Source of the DNA: Zarea fungicola
Taxonomy: Eukaryota; Ascomycota; Sordariomycetes; Hypocreales; Cordycipitaceae
Direction: 5' to 3'
Assembly (NCBI GenBank): GCA_900169235.1
Contig: FWCC01000300.1
Coordinates: 1-64,000, forward strand
DNA: 64,000 bases
Positions 12,558 to 26,600 of the stretch are shown piece after piece. The translations under genes were made by a program, and so were the position numbers. The notes below the pieces were generated by a model, which saw only the letters and a program-made list of their open reading frames with translations, did not search any database and had not been told where the DNA came from. Position 1 is the stretch's first letter; every line of letters begins with the position of its first letter.

Positions 12558-15500
12558 CAATTCTTCATTTGGTTTCCGCATCGACCTACTTTGTATCTGT
12601 GCAGCTCTTTCAACCTTCTTTCCATGTTCATCCAACTTGACAACTCTGGTGTAAACAAGCCTTGTTTTACCGATTCAGTCTTGTCTTCCTCTTTCGGTCG
12701 CCTTGACCGAAGCGACGGCATGTGCAACGTGAAGAGGCAGGATATGGAGTCGTTCGTTCTAGTTCAAGTCATGATATGGGGCTGTTGTAACATGTTAGGA
12801 ACCAGACGAACATCTAACAAATGCCCCCGCCTGGCAATTCGGACTTAAAAAAAATTGTCTACTCAGGAGCGTCCGGATATACGAGAAATTTTGGTATCTA
12901 CTGTCCGGCGGTGCTGGCCGCCCAAACACCTGATAACTAATTAAAGACTACTTTGTACCCCATTCGTGGCAGGTATGCCATGCATGCCAAGCCAAAGACG
13001 GTTGATGCGGACTTTGCGCAGTTTGCCGTCAGTCGGTCAAGGGTGCGCTGCAACGACCCCAGACCCAACGACTAAAGGTGCGGCCGGGTACACAATATCC
13101 GTACTTGACGCATCCGCATCTTCCGTGGCCTGAAGACCGTATGAGCGCGTATTGGTTGTCTACTAATAGATTCTACTGAACTATTAGAGTTAGTACCTAT
13201 AATAAAACGATTGAAAATATTTGGACCGACATTATTTTCTGCGTGCGCGGCGTGCATCAGGTTCTACTACATATCTTTGTCATGTCTGGGGCCCCGGAGT
13301 TACACCACGTTGTTGCAGTGTAACACTGCATGCTATATCATTTGCTCCAGCGAACAAGCTCAAATTTACGCCTTGGCAGACATTACACAGCAAGTGGCGA
13401 GTAAACGGTAGGTAGTACCATTTACTTTACTTCACCTTTATTTCAACACTCGCCACCAAGTCGGGGCAGGGAGGCATGGGTGCGATTTTCTTGACAATTA
13501 AAATGATTGCAAGGAGCGGAAAAGCAACAACGATAGATCCGTAAAGGGAAAAAAAGAATTGAAAAAAAAAAAGGCGCTCGGGGGAAACTTCCTTACCAGG
13601 GCAACCCATATCGATCGATATGCCTTGGGCATTTTGCCAAATCAGCCTAAACAACCATAACTAACGACCAAGCATCTTGCACCTCAAAATACATACGGAG
13701 CACACCACTCTTTTTTGTGCGTGAGTTGCGCTGGTCTACATTTTGCGGCTTGCTTTGTCAGGCACTTCTATTTTTGGGTCCAAGCCTTACCAAGCGATAG
13801 CCGGCTGGCCTGTACCCTCGTCGGCAAGGACACCCCTTCCGACCAAGCCACCGCCCTCCACTGAAGAAAGCCACCCAGTGCATTGCTGCTTGGTGCAGTA
13901 CCGAAACAGCCTGTAAAAAGGTAGCAAGCCAGCCCAACGCCAAAAAGAAAAAGCCGTGAAGGAGGCCCCACCATAGCTGCTTCGCCCCTGTTCGCCCCCA
14001 AGGCACCCCTGGCCAATTCAATAGGTGCCTGGTTCCTAGAGGGGACCAATGGGGGCCTATGAAACGGTCTGCTCCAGCGCCGTTTGAAATCATTACAGGG
14101 CATAATATCGACCGTTAATTTCCTTCCTCCCCCTGCGCAGTCACCAGGCATGCAATCCTAGTAATAATGTACAATCAAATTTCTGATTCCAACATCTTGG
14201 ATCAAAGATGTTACCGAATACGGAAAATGGTTGGAAAAGCTGAGACGTATCGAACTTCACCATAATTATTCATCCATTCTAAGCTAGCCCAGACTACAAA
14301 CAATTCACAGCAAGGGCATTCGTTCAGCTCAACCAATCCAGCCAGGCTATGTGACCACTTATTACAATAGCTGCTGCTAAAGCCATGCACGAACGGGATA
14401 GCCTGTTATCCGTCTGTTTTCTTCTGCTGCAGGCTCTCACCTTGAATTGAAATCTTGCCTCAATGTGCGCTTCTCGGGACCTGGATGTTCCCAGCTTCCG
14501 CTACCCCTGCTCCGTCTAGGCCTACAAAGGCCCCGCGTCTTCCCATCTCCCCCGGCCCGCCGCCCGCGCAACTCGTACGAGGGGAGGGGCTGGATGCATC
14601 TTTTTTTATATTGCCAAAGGCGACAACAACTCAAATCCACGCCGTCGCGGTCTACATTCATTCAATATGACATGCATCGGCGACCTGGAAATCACCCTAA
14701 TCCCGCAGGATCCGCAGCATATACCCGGGTGTGTTGCAGAAGGAAGCGGGCCGCGGATAGCTACCAAGACATCATTCGGTGGTGTGATTCTGTTGATTCT
14801 GCAGCCTTCACCTTGGATGCCCTTTTTACACTAGCTTAGCTGGATGAAAAACAGCTTCACTCTACTCCGTACTAGGCCCAACTCTCATGCAACTAACCAT
14901 GTATGAATTTTGCTCACCTTGGAAGGGGTTGCCTTATGTTACACCAAAGTTCGTTTATGGGCTATTGGTTCCGCAAGTGCGTATCAGCCAGGATTTAAGG
15001 TAATGACTGTAATTATAAGGCAAGGCAGACAAGCGAGCCATCGTTCGTTCACACTCGCAGATCAAGCAATGTTGCAGCATTGTATTATCCTTCCCCGTAG
15101 TTCAACCCACGTTTTCGGGTAGCGGCATCGGTCATGTGGAATATTCCTTGGCTCTCGTCGTGGTTTATTCTCCGTTTTCTTACTCAGCTCCCGCGCGCTG
15201 TGCTGTGCGGTGCCTGCACGCACATGGTTTCCGGCGTGCATTGCAGCTCAGCACCCCGTCGATGATGAAACCCCAAAACATGTACATCTATGTTACAGCA
15301 TCAAGCTGCGACCATGCTATGGCCAAGGCTTCGATGCATGGTTCCGTTGCATCGGACGCAGCTACGAATCCACAAATCGCGCGCGGGAGCAACTAAGAGG
15401 AGTAAGAGTTGCACAAAAGGTTCAAGAAATCCTTCCGGGCTCTGACTGTGCATCTTAGATTTGCCATGTGGGATGGATGCCGCTTTGCTGACCTCATGTT

Positions 15501-18250
15501 TGGCAGCCGCAAGAAATTTCGGCTGTCGCGGCTTTAAGCACCGCCCGGCGACTGCCCGATGGAGGGCAAGTGCCATGTTTCGGCACAGTAGTACACTAAG
15601 ATGATCGCCGAATCCAACGAGAATTACATCTCACCGTTCGTTCTTTTCGGTGGAGGAGGCTTGTATCGAGTTTCCAAAAGGGTAGCAAATAAGGCTCTCG
15701 CGGCGACAGACGAAGCAAAAGAAAACTTGTGGCACTGGCATTGCTTATGCCACAATCGCCAAGACAAGAAAAGACGCTGGGGAGAGAGAAACAAAGTGCA
15801 TAGTTTCGGACGGGGCGTCTAGCAGACAGCCTCGCAGCCCTAGACAGCAAGCACCCAGGTAAGACAACACACATCGTTCAGCCCCGATGTCACTGATTGA
15901 CCTTGGCTGAGTCGTTGATCTACATGCAACAACGCAGACCTCGCTATTTGATATATTTTTGGCATCTCTTTTGCTTTTTTGCTTTACATGGTTGATCATA
16001 ATGCAAATCCCTAGCCTTATTTTTCGCTTCATTTTTTCTTCGTCATGCCCTTTTATGCTATCCTCACACCTATGACCAGTTTTGTATTGTGTTCCATGTT
16101 ATTTTTGTATCCGTAATGCTTACCCTGCAAAACTTAACATTGAACAAACACATCGAAACAAAGACGGTTAGATTTCCCGGGGTAAGAGAAAGAGGGGAAT
16201 TCCCATCAGAGCGAAAGCCGTTGTTTGGTGGCTGGAAATCCTTCCTAGATGCAAGTGAAAAAAAAAACCGTGTCGGCCGCCGCTGTCGCCGCCCCCATCG
16301 CATGGCGTAATAGGGTATCGCTGAACGACGGTCGCATACTTTGCCAGCCTCACTTGTAGGTCATCGCCCCCCCCCCTCCCTTCGACTATGCAGATTAGGC
16401 AGCTATTTAGATTCCCCCTGTTTTTTCCTTCTATTTCGTTTCTATTGCAAATGCATGTTTTTTTTTTTGTTCGGCCCCCACAACATGCAGCAATGTTATC
16501 CCGGATTCTTGCGGGCCGTTTTCCTGCAAGGCGTTTTTTCGTGTGGCTGCAGGTAGCCCTTAACGAACCGTAGACACCAGGCCGAAACTAGTAACATCAC
16601 TCTTGGACTGCAAGAAAAATGTGCTGTCAAATGACAGCAACAGCTTGTCGAGCAACGTCTCCACAATTTCACGGCATCTTGTATCAGTAATTTCTGCGCA
16701 GCTGATTAGCATGCAAGCTGCTGAAGCCTTGCAGGGGTATACTCTGCTGGTACTTTTGAAAATAGAGAAAAATTAAAAAATTAAAAATGATAAGTCGTGC
16801 AAGAGATGTTTGTAATGGTTTACAAATACTCTTGGTAAAAGAAAGAAAACACCCCCTCCATCCTAGGTCGTTTATGCATTTTGTAGTTACTATTTTAAAT
16901 GTATTTGCAGAACGGGCGGATATTATCGCTCAAGTCGTTTGTTGTTTTCGCCTCAGCTGGGGTGACAGGAGCAAAACAAAAGCACAGACAGTGACGCTGC
17001 CACAGGCACAAGATTAGCCTCGAAAACTTCTATTAAAAAAACATGGGTATTAATACGAAGTAGTATAAAGAGTTCAATTTAATCGGGCCTTGATTCATGG
17101 TGCAGCTAGACGAATGCCGGCTCTGAAAGGCTAATAATAAAGAACACCGCAGTTTTGAATTAATCATCATACGAATCTAGCATGATTCTTCAAGCATGGG
17201 CCTATGAGGGGCGGACGAGGTGCATTTGAGTTCACCCATCAACTTGCCAGAGGCGGGAGCAAACACCCCGGAAAACGGAGAATTCCAGCAAATTACGGTA
17301 CAGATCACTACCCACGAGATTGGCTCCTTGGCAAACTGATTGCGAGGCTACCATGTATTTCGTATACCAGCACAGCACGGAGCACAGAGTAGCTGTTGCT
17401 ATACCTTGTAAAGTTTACTAGGTGTGTTTGGGGGCGCTTTTTCAGAATGGATCCCTTTGGGTGGAGGCTTAGCGGAGGGTGCTGTATGGACGGCTTTGGT
17501 CTCCCCGGTTGCATCGAGTTTGTTAGTGCACAACGCCATTTTTTATTTTATTTTTCGGGCATTTGCTCCAAGCATATGTCCCGGCGTCGCCGTGGACACA
17601 CACCTGGGCGGGGGGGCTAGCCATGCTCTAATTGGATGTTTAATGCCAGGTTGTGGAACCTCTTTGAAAGCTTGTTCTTCAGTCGGTACCAACTTTTGGT
17701 TTGGCGACGGTCGGCTCCTTGGCAAGTGTATCAAATAATAGGCTGTAATGGAGACATGAACAAAAAAAAAGTTAATAAGACTCTAGATTATGTGCCCAGT
17801 AGCTTGAGCAATCAGAAATTGTGTAAGTGCTTGCTTGGCAAGGTTTGATGCAACGGCTCTGCTTGACGAACTCGGTCGCAATCTCGGTGCATAGTTCGGT
17901 ACATAGCATGCAACGACTCAGGTCTATAATAACCGATGTCGCGAGATGTGGTCAGTCGAGAAAACACCTAGCATGTGCAAAAAGGCGAAGGAAAAAATTG
18001 ACAAATTAAGTTCTAAAACGATAAAATAATTCATAACATATCCCTTTCAGCTCCTATTACCCATTATTTCAGAATACTCCATTAAACGGAAATTGTTTTC
18101 AAGAAAACACGGGATTGGCTCGATGGCGTGAAGGAAGCTTGTCTCTTTATGTTGAAAATAGGCGACCAAGCAACACAACAAATCCACAGCAAAATATATA
18201 CAAAAGCAGTATCGCTGTGGGCAAAATTACCAGCAGCGATCCTCATTTCA

Positions 18251-18288
18251 TTTTTTTTTTCTTTTTTTTTTCTATTTTTTTCTTTTTT
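18251..18288. repeat. T-rich tract
   Basis: A near-homopolymer of T broken by single C and A residues (T10-C-T10-CTA-T7-C-T6). Low-complexity sequence with no assignable function. Confidence 0.85.
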
Positions 18289-19300
18289 GCCACTTGAAAA
18301 TAAACATAATTAAACTGTGAATATTCCAAAACTCGCATTTTTGTTTCGTACATTTTATCCAAATTTGGATCTTCCCCAGCTGCAGCCGGCAGTGCCGGTG
18401 GAGGAGGGCTCTCTAGTGCCGACGACACTGTGCACCATTGTAATTCGCCAACGTACTTCTGCTTGCGCGGCGTCGTTCAAACTGCAAATATATGGAGTAG
18501 AATTTTGGTAATTATTTGCCCGACGCTCTGTTCTGCACACCAAGACAACCGGCCCCTGTGCACGCCCCATGTCCCATGTCCCATGGCCATCGCCTGCAAA
18601 TCCCCCGTGCTTTGGCCAGGCTTGGTCTTTGCTCTGCCCCGTACTCTGGTTCCGCAAACTCCGTAACCTGGTATGATACAAGTTGACTGTGGCCTTAACA
18701 GAACCAGGTCAGGGGGACCGGGCAAATCTGTTAGTGGCCCGTCTAGCATGGGTGCGACGCCAAACTACCACTGAAATCTATTGGTAGACGGCCCAACTGC
18801 TAACCCGACACCGATTCCAGTGGAAGGATCCTTTGGAGAAGGATGGGGGCGACACTGCCACGGCCTTGTGGGGAGGTATGGCGTCCCCTAACCGGTTGTC
18901 GGGATCCATAGAACAGCTCTCCTTTGCCCAAGAGGGTTGCGTGGCTGTCAGTTGCCCAAGACGTGTGCCTCTCCCCACTTACTTCCCGTCTCGTTCACGG
19001 ATTTCTCTTTTGGGTAGAGTCAGTTCGTCTATCGTGCAAGCTGTTAGTGTCTGCACCAAGCCACAGTGCATCTCGTTATCCCGACACCGGATTTGCACAC
19101 AACGACGACCACCACAGCTCACATCGCCTGCACACCATTACTTCATGCACCAAATCTAATTAATTACACAGCGACGGGAACCGCCACACTATGGTACCCT
19201 CGCCACTGACTATCACCTCAGCTAGCTAGGCAATAGAGCTGCAGGGCTGCTTCTCCAAGGTTCAATTAGCAGCTCCGATACCCCTACCACATGGCAAAGG

Positions 19301-19316
19301 AAAAAAAAAAAAAAAA
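19301..19316. repeat. Poly-A tract (16 nt)
   Basis: Uninterrupted run of 16 A in non-coding sequence. It could in principle be a retroposed poly-A tail, but no gene-like sequence precedes it on either strand. Confidence 0.85.
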
Positions 19317-20798
19317 CCTTGACAATGAAACGAATTCTGCTCCGGATGTCGCTGGTCCATGTGTTGCAACTATGAACTTTCCCTTCCCGGCATACCTGCC
19401 ATGCGTGGCAGGAGGATGCACCACAGACCACTCCAGACCCCATAATGAAAATGCGCCACTTGCATATTCACCTTCCCGCCCCTCTATGACGGGGAGGCAA
19501 AGAAAAGAGGTCCTTTTCCTTCTCCTCGTACTAACGCAGAAGTCTGGAGTCCGCCTTTTTGGGTTTGGCTTTTATTTCTTTTGTCTTTCTTGTCACCACT
19601 TCCTTGATTTCTTTTTTTTTCATTATACCCTCTTACAGGCGAACGGAGATGATCACGGGAAGCCACGCCATCATGGAGCTCCTGCACTCGGTGGCGGAAA
19701 AATAACGCCACTATTCATTCGCCTTGCAGGAACCGGTAGCTTCTTACTGTTCACATCCACACACCGTGGGGAAAGGGCGATTCGGACGTCGGTGAACAGG
19801 TGACCACAGACCTGGCTGATGAAACTGAGCTGCAGCCAGGCAACACCTTGGCGAGCTTGACTTATAATCGTGTCTCTAACGTGCTATGAGACTTGGCTAT
19901 GGTAATGGAGAATTAGTAGTAGAAATTATGCCCCAAATGCGATTTAATTTCTAAACCATCGTATTAAAAATACTACTCCTACAAAGCCTGGAACCGTTTT
20001 GTTTTGGGACCTGTGTGATTAAAGGACCACAAAGGAACAAGGTAGCACAGCAAGGTAGCAGACCCGTGGAGCAAGCCACCAAGGGTGGATCGAAGGTGAA
20101 ATGCCAAAACACCACCGAGGCAGTTGCAACAAAAACACAAGCTGCATGCATGCATCAGAAGCAAGCACAGCTCTGGAAGCCTTACAATGGCCGAGAGAGT
20201 AATAATATCACGACCGGCGGATTCTTGTAACACAGCGTGTCATTTGACTCCTGAAGCAGGATAGGGCTGAGAAGAGGGTATATCAATGCCACACAACAGG
20301 CAAAGACGTTGTACAATAATAAACGAGGCTAGCTAGTTTGATTAAAAATTAATCAAAGCTGTTATGACAGACTGAGTCAAATGCTACACCAAAGAGTGAG
20401 AGAGAAGGCATGGTGAAGGGTCAATACGGCAAAAAGGTAAAAAGGTCATGACTTGGTAGAAAAGCCGCATGCAAGTTTTTTGACCTGCCAAAACCAAAGA
20501 TTCTCCAAAAAAGAGAGTTTTTTTTTAGAATATCGACATCAGTCAGTACACTAGCAATTCGAATTGTAAAACGTGCCGCCTCAGGAGACGGAAACAGACG
20601 GGACACTCACATTCACAAACACACACATATACACAGATAGAAAATAAACCAGCACAGAGGGAGAAACACAAATCCGCCAACGGCGGGAAGCGGTGGCGCT
20701 CGCCTCGTCCGCCTCAGCCAGAGTAAAAAAGGTTCAACGTTGTGGCTTTTTGGTTCGCTCTTCCAAACGGACCGGTGCCTCCTACAGGCTCTGTCGTT

Positions 20799-20808
20799 TA
20801 TATAAAAG
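20799..20808 (+). promoter_or_regulatory. TATA-box-like element without a gene
   Basis: TATATAAAAG matches the TATA consensus well, but no coding frame follows within several kb. It is either chance or the core promoter of a non-coding transcript. Confidence 0.2.
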
Positions 20809-23636
20809 GGTATAGTCGCATGGAGACTCCAGGAGAGTGGGGGCGAAGATTTCAATTGCCAAGGTGGGGCAGTTGAGAGAGTGGGGACCTACAAACAGAC
20901 TTATTTGTAAACGGTACATACCGCCAATGTGGTTGTCTTTGTAATTGCACCCAAAAATAAAAGTGGCATAAATACAACTGCGCCTTTGCACGTGGCGGCC
21001 CCATCTTCCCCAACTCGCGCTTCAGTGGCCAACCACCGTTGAAGGAGAAGCCATATGGAAGCACATTGGAATCCACCTTGCGTGCCGTGACCCGACACAC
21101 CCCTCCTATGCTTGTCTTGTCTCGCCCCCCCCCCCAAAAGTTCTGTATCCAGCTGCAAGCACCCCTCCTGTCTTGTCTTTAATGACTAAGGTATTGGTGA
21201 TGAAGCATCTATCTTGGGATGGATGATTTTGTTGGCCTACATGTTTTGCGATGCACCAAACGATAACAAAGAGTGCGATGGGCACGCAAGCCCGAGATGT
21301 TACTTGACCTTTTTTTTCCCTCCTGAATCAACGAGTCAATTCTAGACAATTCTCCAATTTTGTTCCCGTCCTCTCATCTCTTTTTTTATCATAAATGACC
21401 CCGTGTAATTCATCGACACACTCGCAAGTCTCCACAATGAGGCGAAGAGAGACATACCTGGTGCGCCTTCTCTTGGGAATTGCCGTGCTCGAGCCATGCA
21501 AATCAAGAACCGTCAAAAATGTGGCGTGACTGGGAACAAATTACATGCCCGATTGAGGAGCAATTTAGACTCGAAACCGCCCCTTTCGGCCAATTCATCT
21601 GAGTATTGTGTAGACGAGATGGGACGGTTGCTGTCACAATCGGAAGGACGTGCGCCAGAAGCGTACGAAATAGGAACAAAGGACAATAAAGAGAGGGGTT
21701 TAATTAGGTTTGAAAAATCAAAAATTAATAAACGTCTAATTTCTTGTCGGGAATGAGAACGTGCTGCACCTTCTTGCCCACAGGGTTTCAACTGTCCCGC
21801 ATATAATTAATTTATTGTTGGTCACGTGTCGATGCACACCTGGCCTGCCACTGTTTATCATCCCATCCATCAGTCGTGTTCGCTTCGACTTTATTATAAC
21901 AGCGGCAAGAAAACATAGGCCACCTCTCACAAGGTAAAACACAGGGAGACTGTGATTACTTATCAATAGTGTGTCGTGTGCACAGCCCGATGCCAAGGGA
22001 CCAGAAGTCGGACCTGATGCTAGTTCAACAAGAAACCTCGCCCATCACGATGATGGCGGTGGTGGCCCGACTGTGGGATTGCCGGTAGCTTGGCACCAGA
22101 CTATTACGTCTAAACAGCTTCACACGGAATAAACCCAGCCTATACCCATGCCGGGGGTGAACAAATACCTGCTGGGAACCCTTGGGTGCGGATAGTGGGG
22201 ATACAGGGGTGCGTGGGTGGCTGGCCTAGTACCCGTAGCTTGCATCCTGCTATTTTAGATTTCCCTTGCAAAGGACACGGCTTGGAGCTGTTGATCCTCC
22301 TGAGCACATGGCCGGCACTCGGGGCCAATGAGCGACGCGCCAGGCTTTAGTTGAGAGCCACCCGTTTTTCCCTTTTCATCTCATCCTCCTGAGCCTCGCT
22401 CTGGTTGTCCCGAACTGGCTATTTGAACCAGCGGTTTTACGCCTTGCCAGTCTGGGTATTTGCTTGACTTCCCTGCCCTGCGTCATCCCCCAAGGTACAC
22501 ATGGTACATGCTGTACACTGTAACCACACTCACACATCCCATCTGCCATGCAAGGACCAACCAAACACCAGAGTTCAATACAGGTTCACCCATGGAATCT
22601 TCCTTGCAGGTGAAACCTGACCATTCGGCCTGGCCGTTCATGCCACATGAAACATGCAAATGCCAGCGCACTTGCAAGACAATGAGTGACACGCTCATTA
22701 CTTTATTTCCTCGATTGAGACGATTGAATCTAAAACGCGCAAAAGGTTTGCTTATTAGAGTCAAGTTGAAGCTTGACTGTCGGGTAGCAAGTTTGTGTTG
22801 CTGGCCCTGAATGTCCTCCAAGACCCCCTCAGTCTAGCCTCTCTCCAATGTGCTCGTCCCATATAGGCTAGCGACTGGATCAGGTTGTCCCCATCGATAC
22901 CTGCGGGTACAGCAGGTAGACAGCCTACTCGACACAATGTAGCCTCCCTGCCTCCCCAGATGTGGCATGACGCCTGTATGAATCGCTCCATTGTAACAGC
23001 TGCAACAAGATACCACATTCGTGTAGTTTTATTCCGGTCAGTATTGTAGTAGGATGAATGGACATATTGTCCTCTGCATGTGAACTTGTTGCTTCCCTTC
23101 GCTGCGTAATTCATTGTTTTCTACTCCGTACAGAGTACTAGGTTGCATTTTAAACATGGTCCATGTATCGCAGCTTCGGCGAGGCCGACAAACCCTAGCT
23201 GCGGTGCGTTGGATTGGGATAGCAGAGCTGCCAAAAGCGGTGGCATGCTTCTTTCAGCGGTCACGTTCTGTAATGAAAGGTGGGGAGGCGGCTGGGTTTT
23301 GCGGACAAAACCCCGCCTTGTAGCTGTATACGCTGTGGTTATAGGGCTTCATCTGCCACCGTTCAGGGATCTTTACAAGGGGCCTTCTCCATTGCCAGTG
23401 CGCACCCTGCTGAACAGCTATCAGATGCACTACCAGTATTTGTACGTTCCCATGGTCTCTAGTCCAGTACGCGAGTCTTTAGCTGGAGTGGCAAAAAAAT
23501 AAAAGAGGATCGGCCATGTTTCAGCCCTATTTTGGACTGTGGACTTGGAGTACGAAGCCCAGATTGGAGGGAAAACCTGCGGCTCTCTTTTGCGGTCTTT
23601 GCGGACCCCGTGGTGGCGGCGGCGTGCGGGCAATAC

Positions 23637-23662
23637 GTAGTAGTAGTAGTAGTAGTAGTAGT
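23637..23662. repeat. (GTA)8 microsatellite
   Basis: Eight GTA units plus GT in non-coding sequence. Likely length-polymorphic between strains. Confidence 0.95.
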
Positions 23663-26600
23663 GAAAGGGTCCGGCACATCGCACCGGTAAATGTGTTGCC
23701 TGAACAAAACAGGTACCGCCCACACCGAACAAATCACGACAACACGAGGGGCTTGAATCAGACGGTTTTGGTTTCTTTGGGTTACGGATTGCATTCACTG
23801 AGATAGCAGCGGACACTGGAGATACACTGGCAGATGTATAAGTGCATGTACAGATGGGCAAAATTACACCTATACTGTCATGTTTTCGTCTCGTCTCACG
23901 CGGTAGCTAGCACAATTAATTCAACCATCCCTCTTATTGACGTTGCTCGGGGTCTCCTACACAACGGGGCTCTCAGGGCGGTATGCCGAGTTCGTTTAGG
24001 CACGTCACAGGTGCGAATCAGCCAATCATCTCTCACGGTCATCCTTCATGCTTTTAAAACGACAGCATATGGAATCCAGTGCAATGCCAATCAGTTTATG
24101 CGAACGCACGGCCGAAAAGGCTACCAAAGATACCCCCAGCTATGCAATGCTCAATTTGAAACGTGGAGCCGAGGCCATGACCACAACCTACGTGTAAAAG
24201 CATCTCTTGCTGTGAACAGACTGACTGGGCTTGGGTTGGGTGTATCTACCTACTGACCCACTGCGATTGGAACTCAAAGCTCTCCAAAGCAAATATGATA
24301 AAAAAAAAAAAAAGAAAGGGTTCAAAAGAAGCGGAATTTCTAAACCATAAAGTTGGATATTCAGAAAAAAAAACTTGTGATGATAGTTTCAACACAGACC
24401 ACATTCTGGCTCGACAGGATGCAGCACTGAAGAGGGGGCCTGAGCTGGATACCGTGCGATAACTACTCAGTACTGCCCGCATGTTCCATTATCATGGTAA
24501 AAAGGCAAAAAGGCGGCTTTCCCCCCTTAGTATGGCTGCGGGAAGCTTGAAGAGTGGGTGCACTGGGCGTTGCATTCTCCAACGGCATCCCCTGCCTGTC
24601 AACTCGCTGGTGCTGTTCCTCCGTACCCCTGGTCGTTTTAGCGGCTCCAGAACCGTAAATTTTGATGGGTAACTAACTGGCCGCAGCGTTATCAAGGGCG
24701 GGACAACAAAAAACTGCCGCTCCCCTAACAGTCTTCATCTAGGCTACTTTTCTCTTACGTGATAGTACCATTAAAGCAGAAGAAAGAATTACCACTAAAA
24801 TACAATAAATTATATTAATGGCGAGAAGACTGTAGGTAAGTTTTCTTACTTGAATTTAATTATTTGGCTGTGCTGAAGTGTTTATTAAGCTGAGAGTCCT
24901 TGCAATTTGTTAGTGCGGCGGCTTCTTTTGACCCCGTATGGTTATGTATTGAACGGTCCTACTGATTACCTTTATGTATGGATAGCCGGAACTCGGGCCT
25001 CAGTATCTGTCACTCGTAGCCTTCTGCTATTTAAATACAGTGCTCGTCAGCTATGTACAGCGCTGTTCGTGCTGGGCCACCAGCCACCCACTGTACTGCC
25101 ACTGTCACTGCCCCCCCTGTTATATCCTCTCCCGCCTCCGGAAATAGCAACTTGACTTGCAGTTAGCTTCCTTCCCATGTCTCCGTGCAGTTGGCTAGTC
25201 GCAAATACAGTCCATTCTCTCCATGCTGGTCCATCCCCTTCAATAAGCGTCATTGGCCTGCTCGCTCACTCGTTGACAATTTCTGGCCCATCTACTCTCC
25301 TTTTATTGTCTTGAATGTTGAGCACCCACCACGTACCTGAGCAATTACTGCCGGTGTAGCCCCATTGTGCTGGCCAGAACATTTCTGCTCTGCGTTTGGA
25401 TAGGGCCGCCGGAAGGGTTCGGTCCTCCTCCAAGCCAAAGCACCAAGATTTGATTGCAAGAGACATCCTCGATTGCTGCACACCTTGATACGCTCCAGGT
25501 CACTGGCTGATTAAACGGCCGCCACGACGCCCCGTCGATGTGGTCCTGCAAGCACATCGGCATCACAAATGGCCAGCCAGACTGCTCCTGTTGCCCGGCC
25601 CGCTGGATGTCTGCTACTTTCGTGTTGGACTATATTGCAGCATAATAAACGAACATGGCTGCTTCTCTGTCCAGCCTCAAATACAAACCGCGACAATTCA
25701 TGCAACACCAGTCGCAGGCGACAAAAAGGCCAGCATCCATCGCCGCCTCTACATACAAACGACCGGCCCCCAATGTGTCATTACAAAGGCATCGTCCTGC
25801 GTCACGCTAGCTCAAACCCCGGCAACGCTTCTTTCCAGGCAGCCATCTTTCTTTAGTGAAGGACAAGGCCCGTTTCTAAGTTCCATACGGAGTACTGTTA
25901 ATCCCTGCCCGGTTGTCGCGCAACATTACTCTCCAACCAGCTAGCGTCTGGCCCAAGTCAAATGCTTGGTCGAATGGATCAGCCCCCCACCCCCTCCTCC
26001 ACGCAGTTGAATATGACTGGAGCAAATGTGCAACGGTCGAAAGGCGCAACATCAAGTATACTCCATAACACCCCCATGTTAATGGCAAGTTCCGTTCAAT
26101 CCTTTCTTGCGCAAAAGCAATTTGACACACAACCAGAGCGGATGTTACAACCGCAACCAGTTATGCAACCATTGCAACTCGGCTACCACATGCTTGTAGC
26201 ATACTACGCCAAATCCATATCATCGACTTTCTAACAGTAAAAAAAGCGGAGATTCAGCTAAGTAAACCGAACGAGTCCGGTTAACAACGAAAGGTGCCAG
26301 CTATGTGTTGTGCAGTTGCGTGACGTATGTTGCAGTCATAGCTCTCAGGCCAGTACTGAGATACTTTTGGACCCTGCTAAACCTGTCTTCGTTTTGTTCT
26401 CCCGCTCTGCCCAAATTTCTTTCCATTTCTTAACTTTTCCTTATTAGCCTTTTACATTTTGAACCACAGACAATCGGAGACTCTGTTCCCGGAAAAACTT
26501 TTCCGTCGAAAGACAAATTCAACGACTCAGTGACGCCTCAGTGGGCTTGTACCACATGCTTTTTATTTTACAACGGGGAGCGGCACACTCTCAACCGCGG

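Noticed and set aside
19301..19316. Poly-A tract as the tail of a retroposed pseudogene
   Set aside because: No gene-like sequence or target-site duplication is visible next to it.
20373..20379. TGAGTCA and, at 36301-36307, TGACTCA (Gcn4/AP-1 half-site palindromes)
   Set aside because: Both lie kilobases from any supported gene; two seven-base matches in 64 kb are expected by chance.
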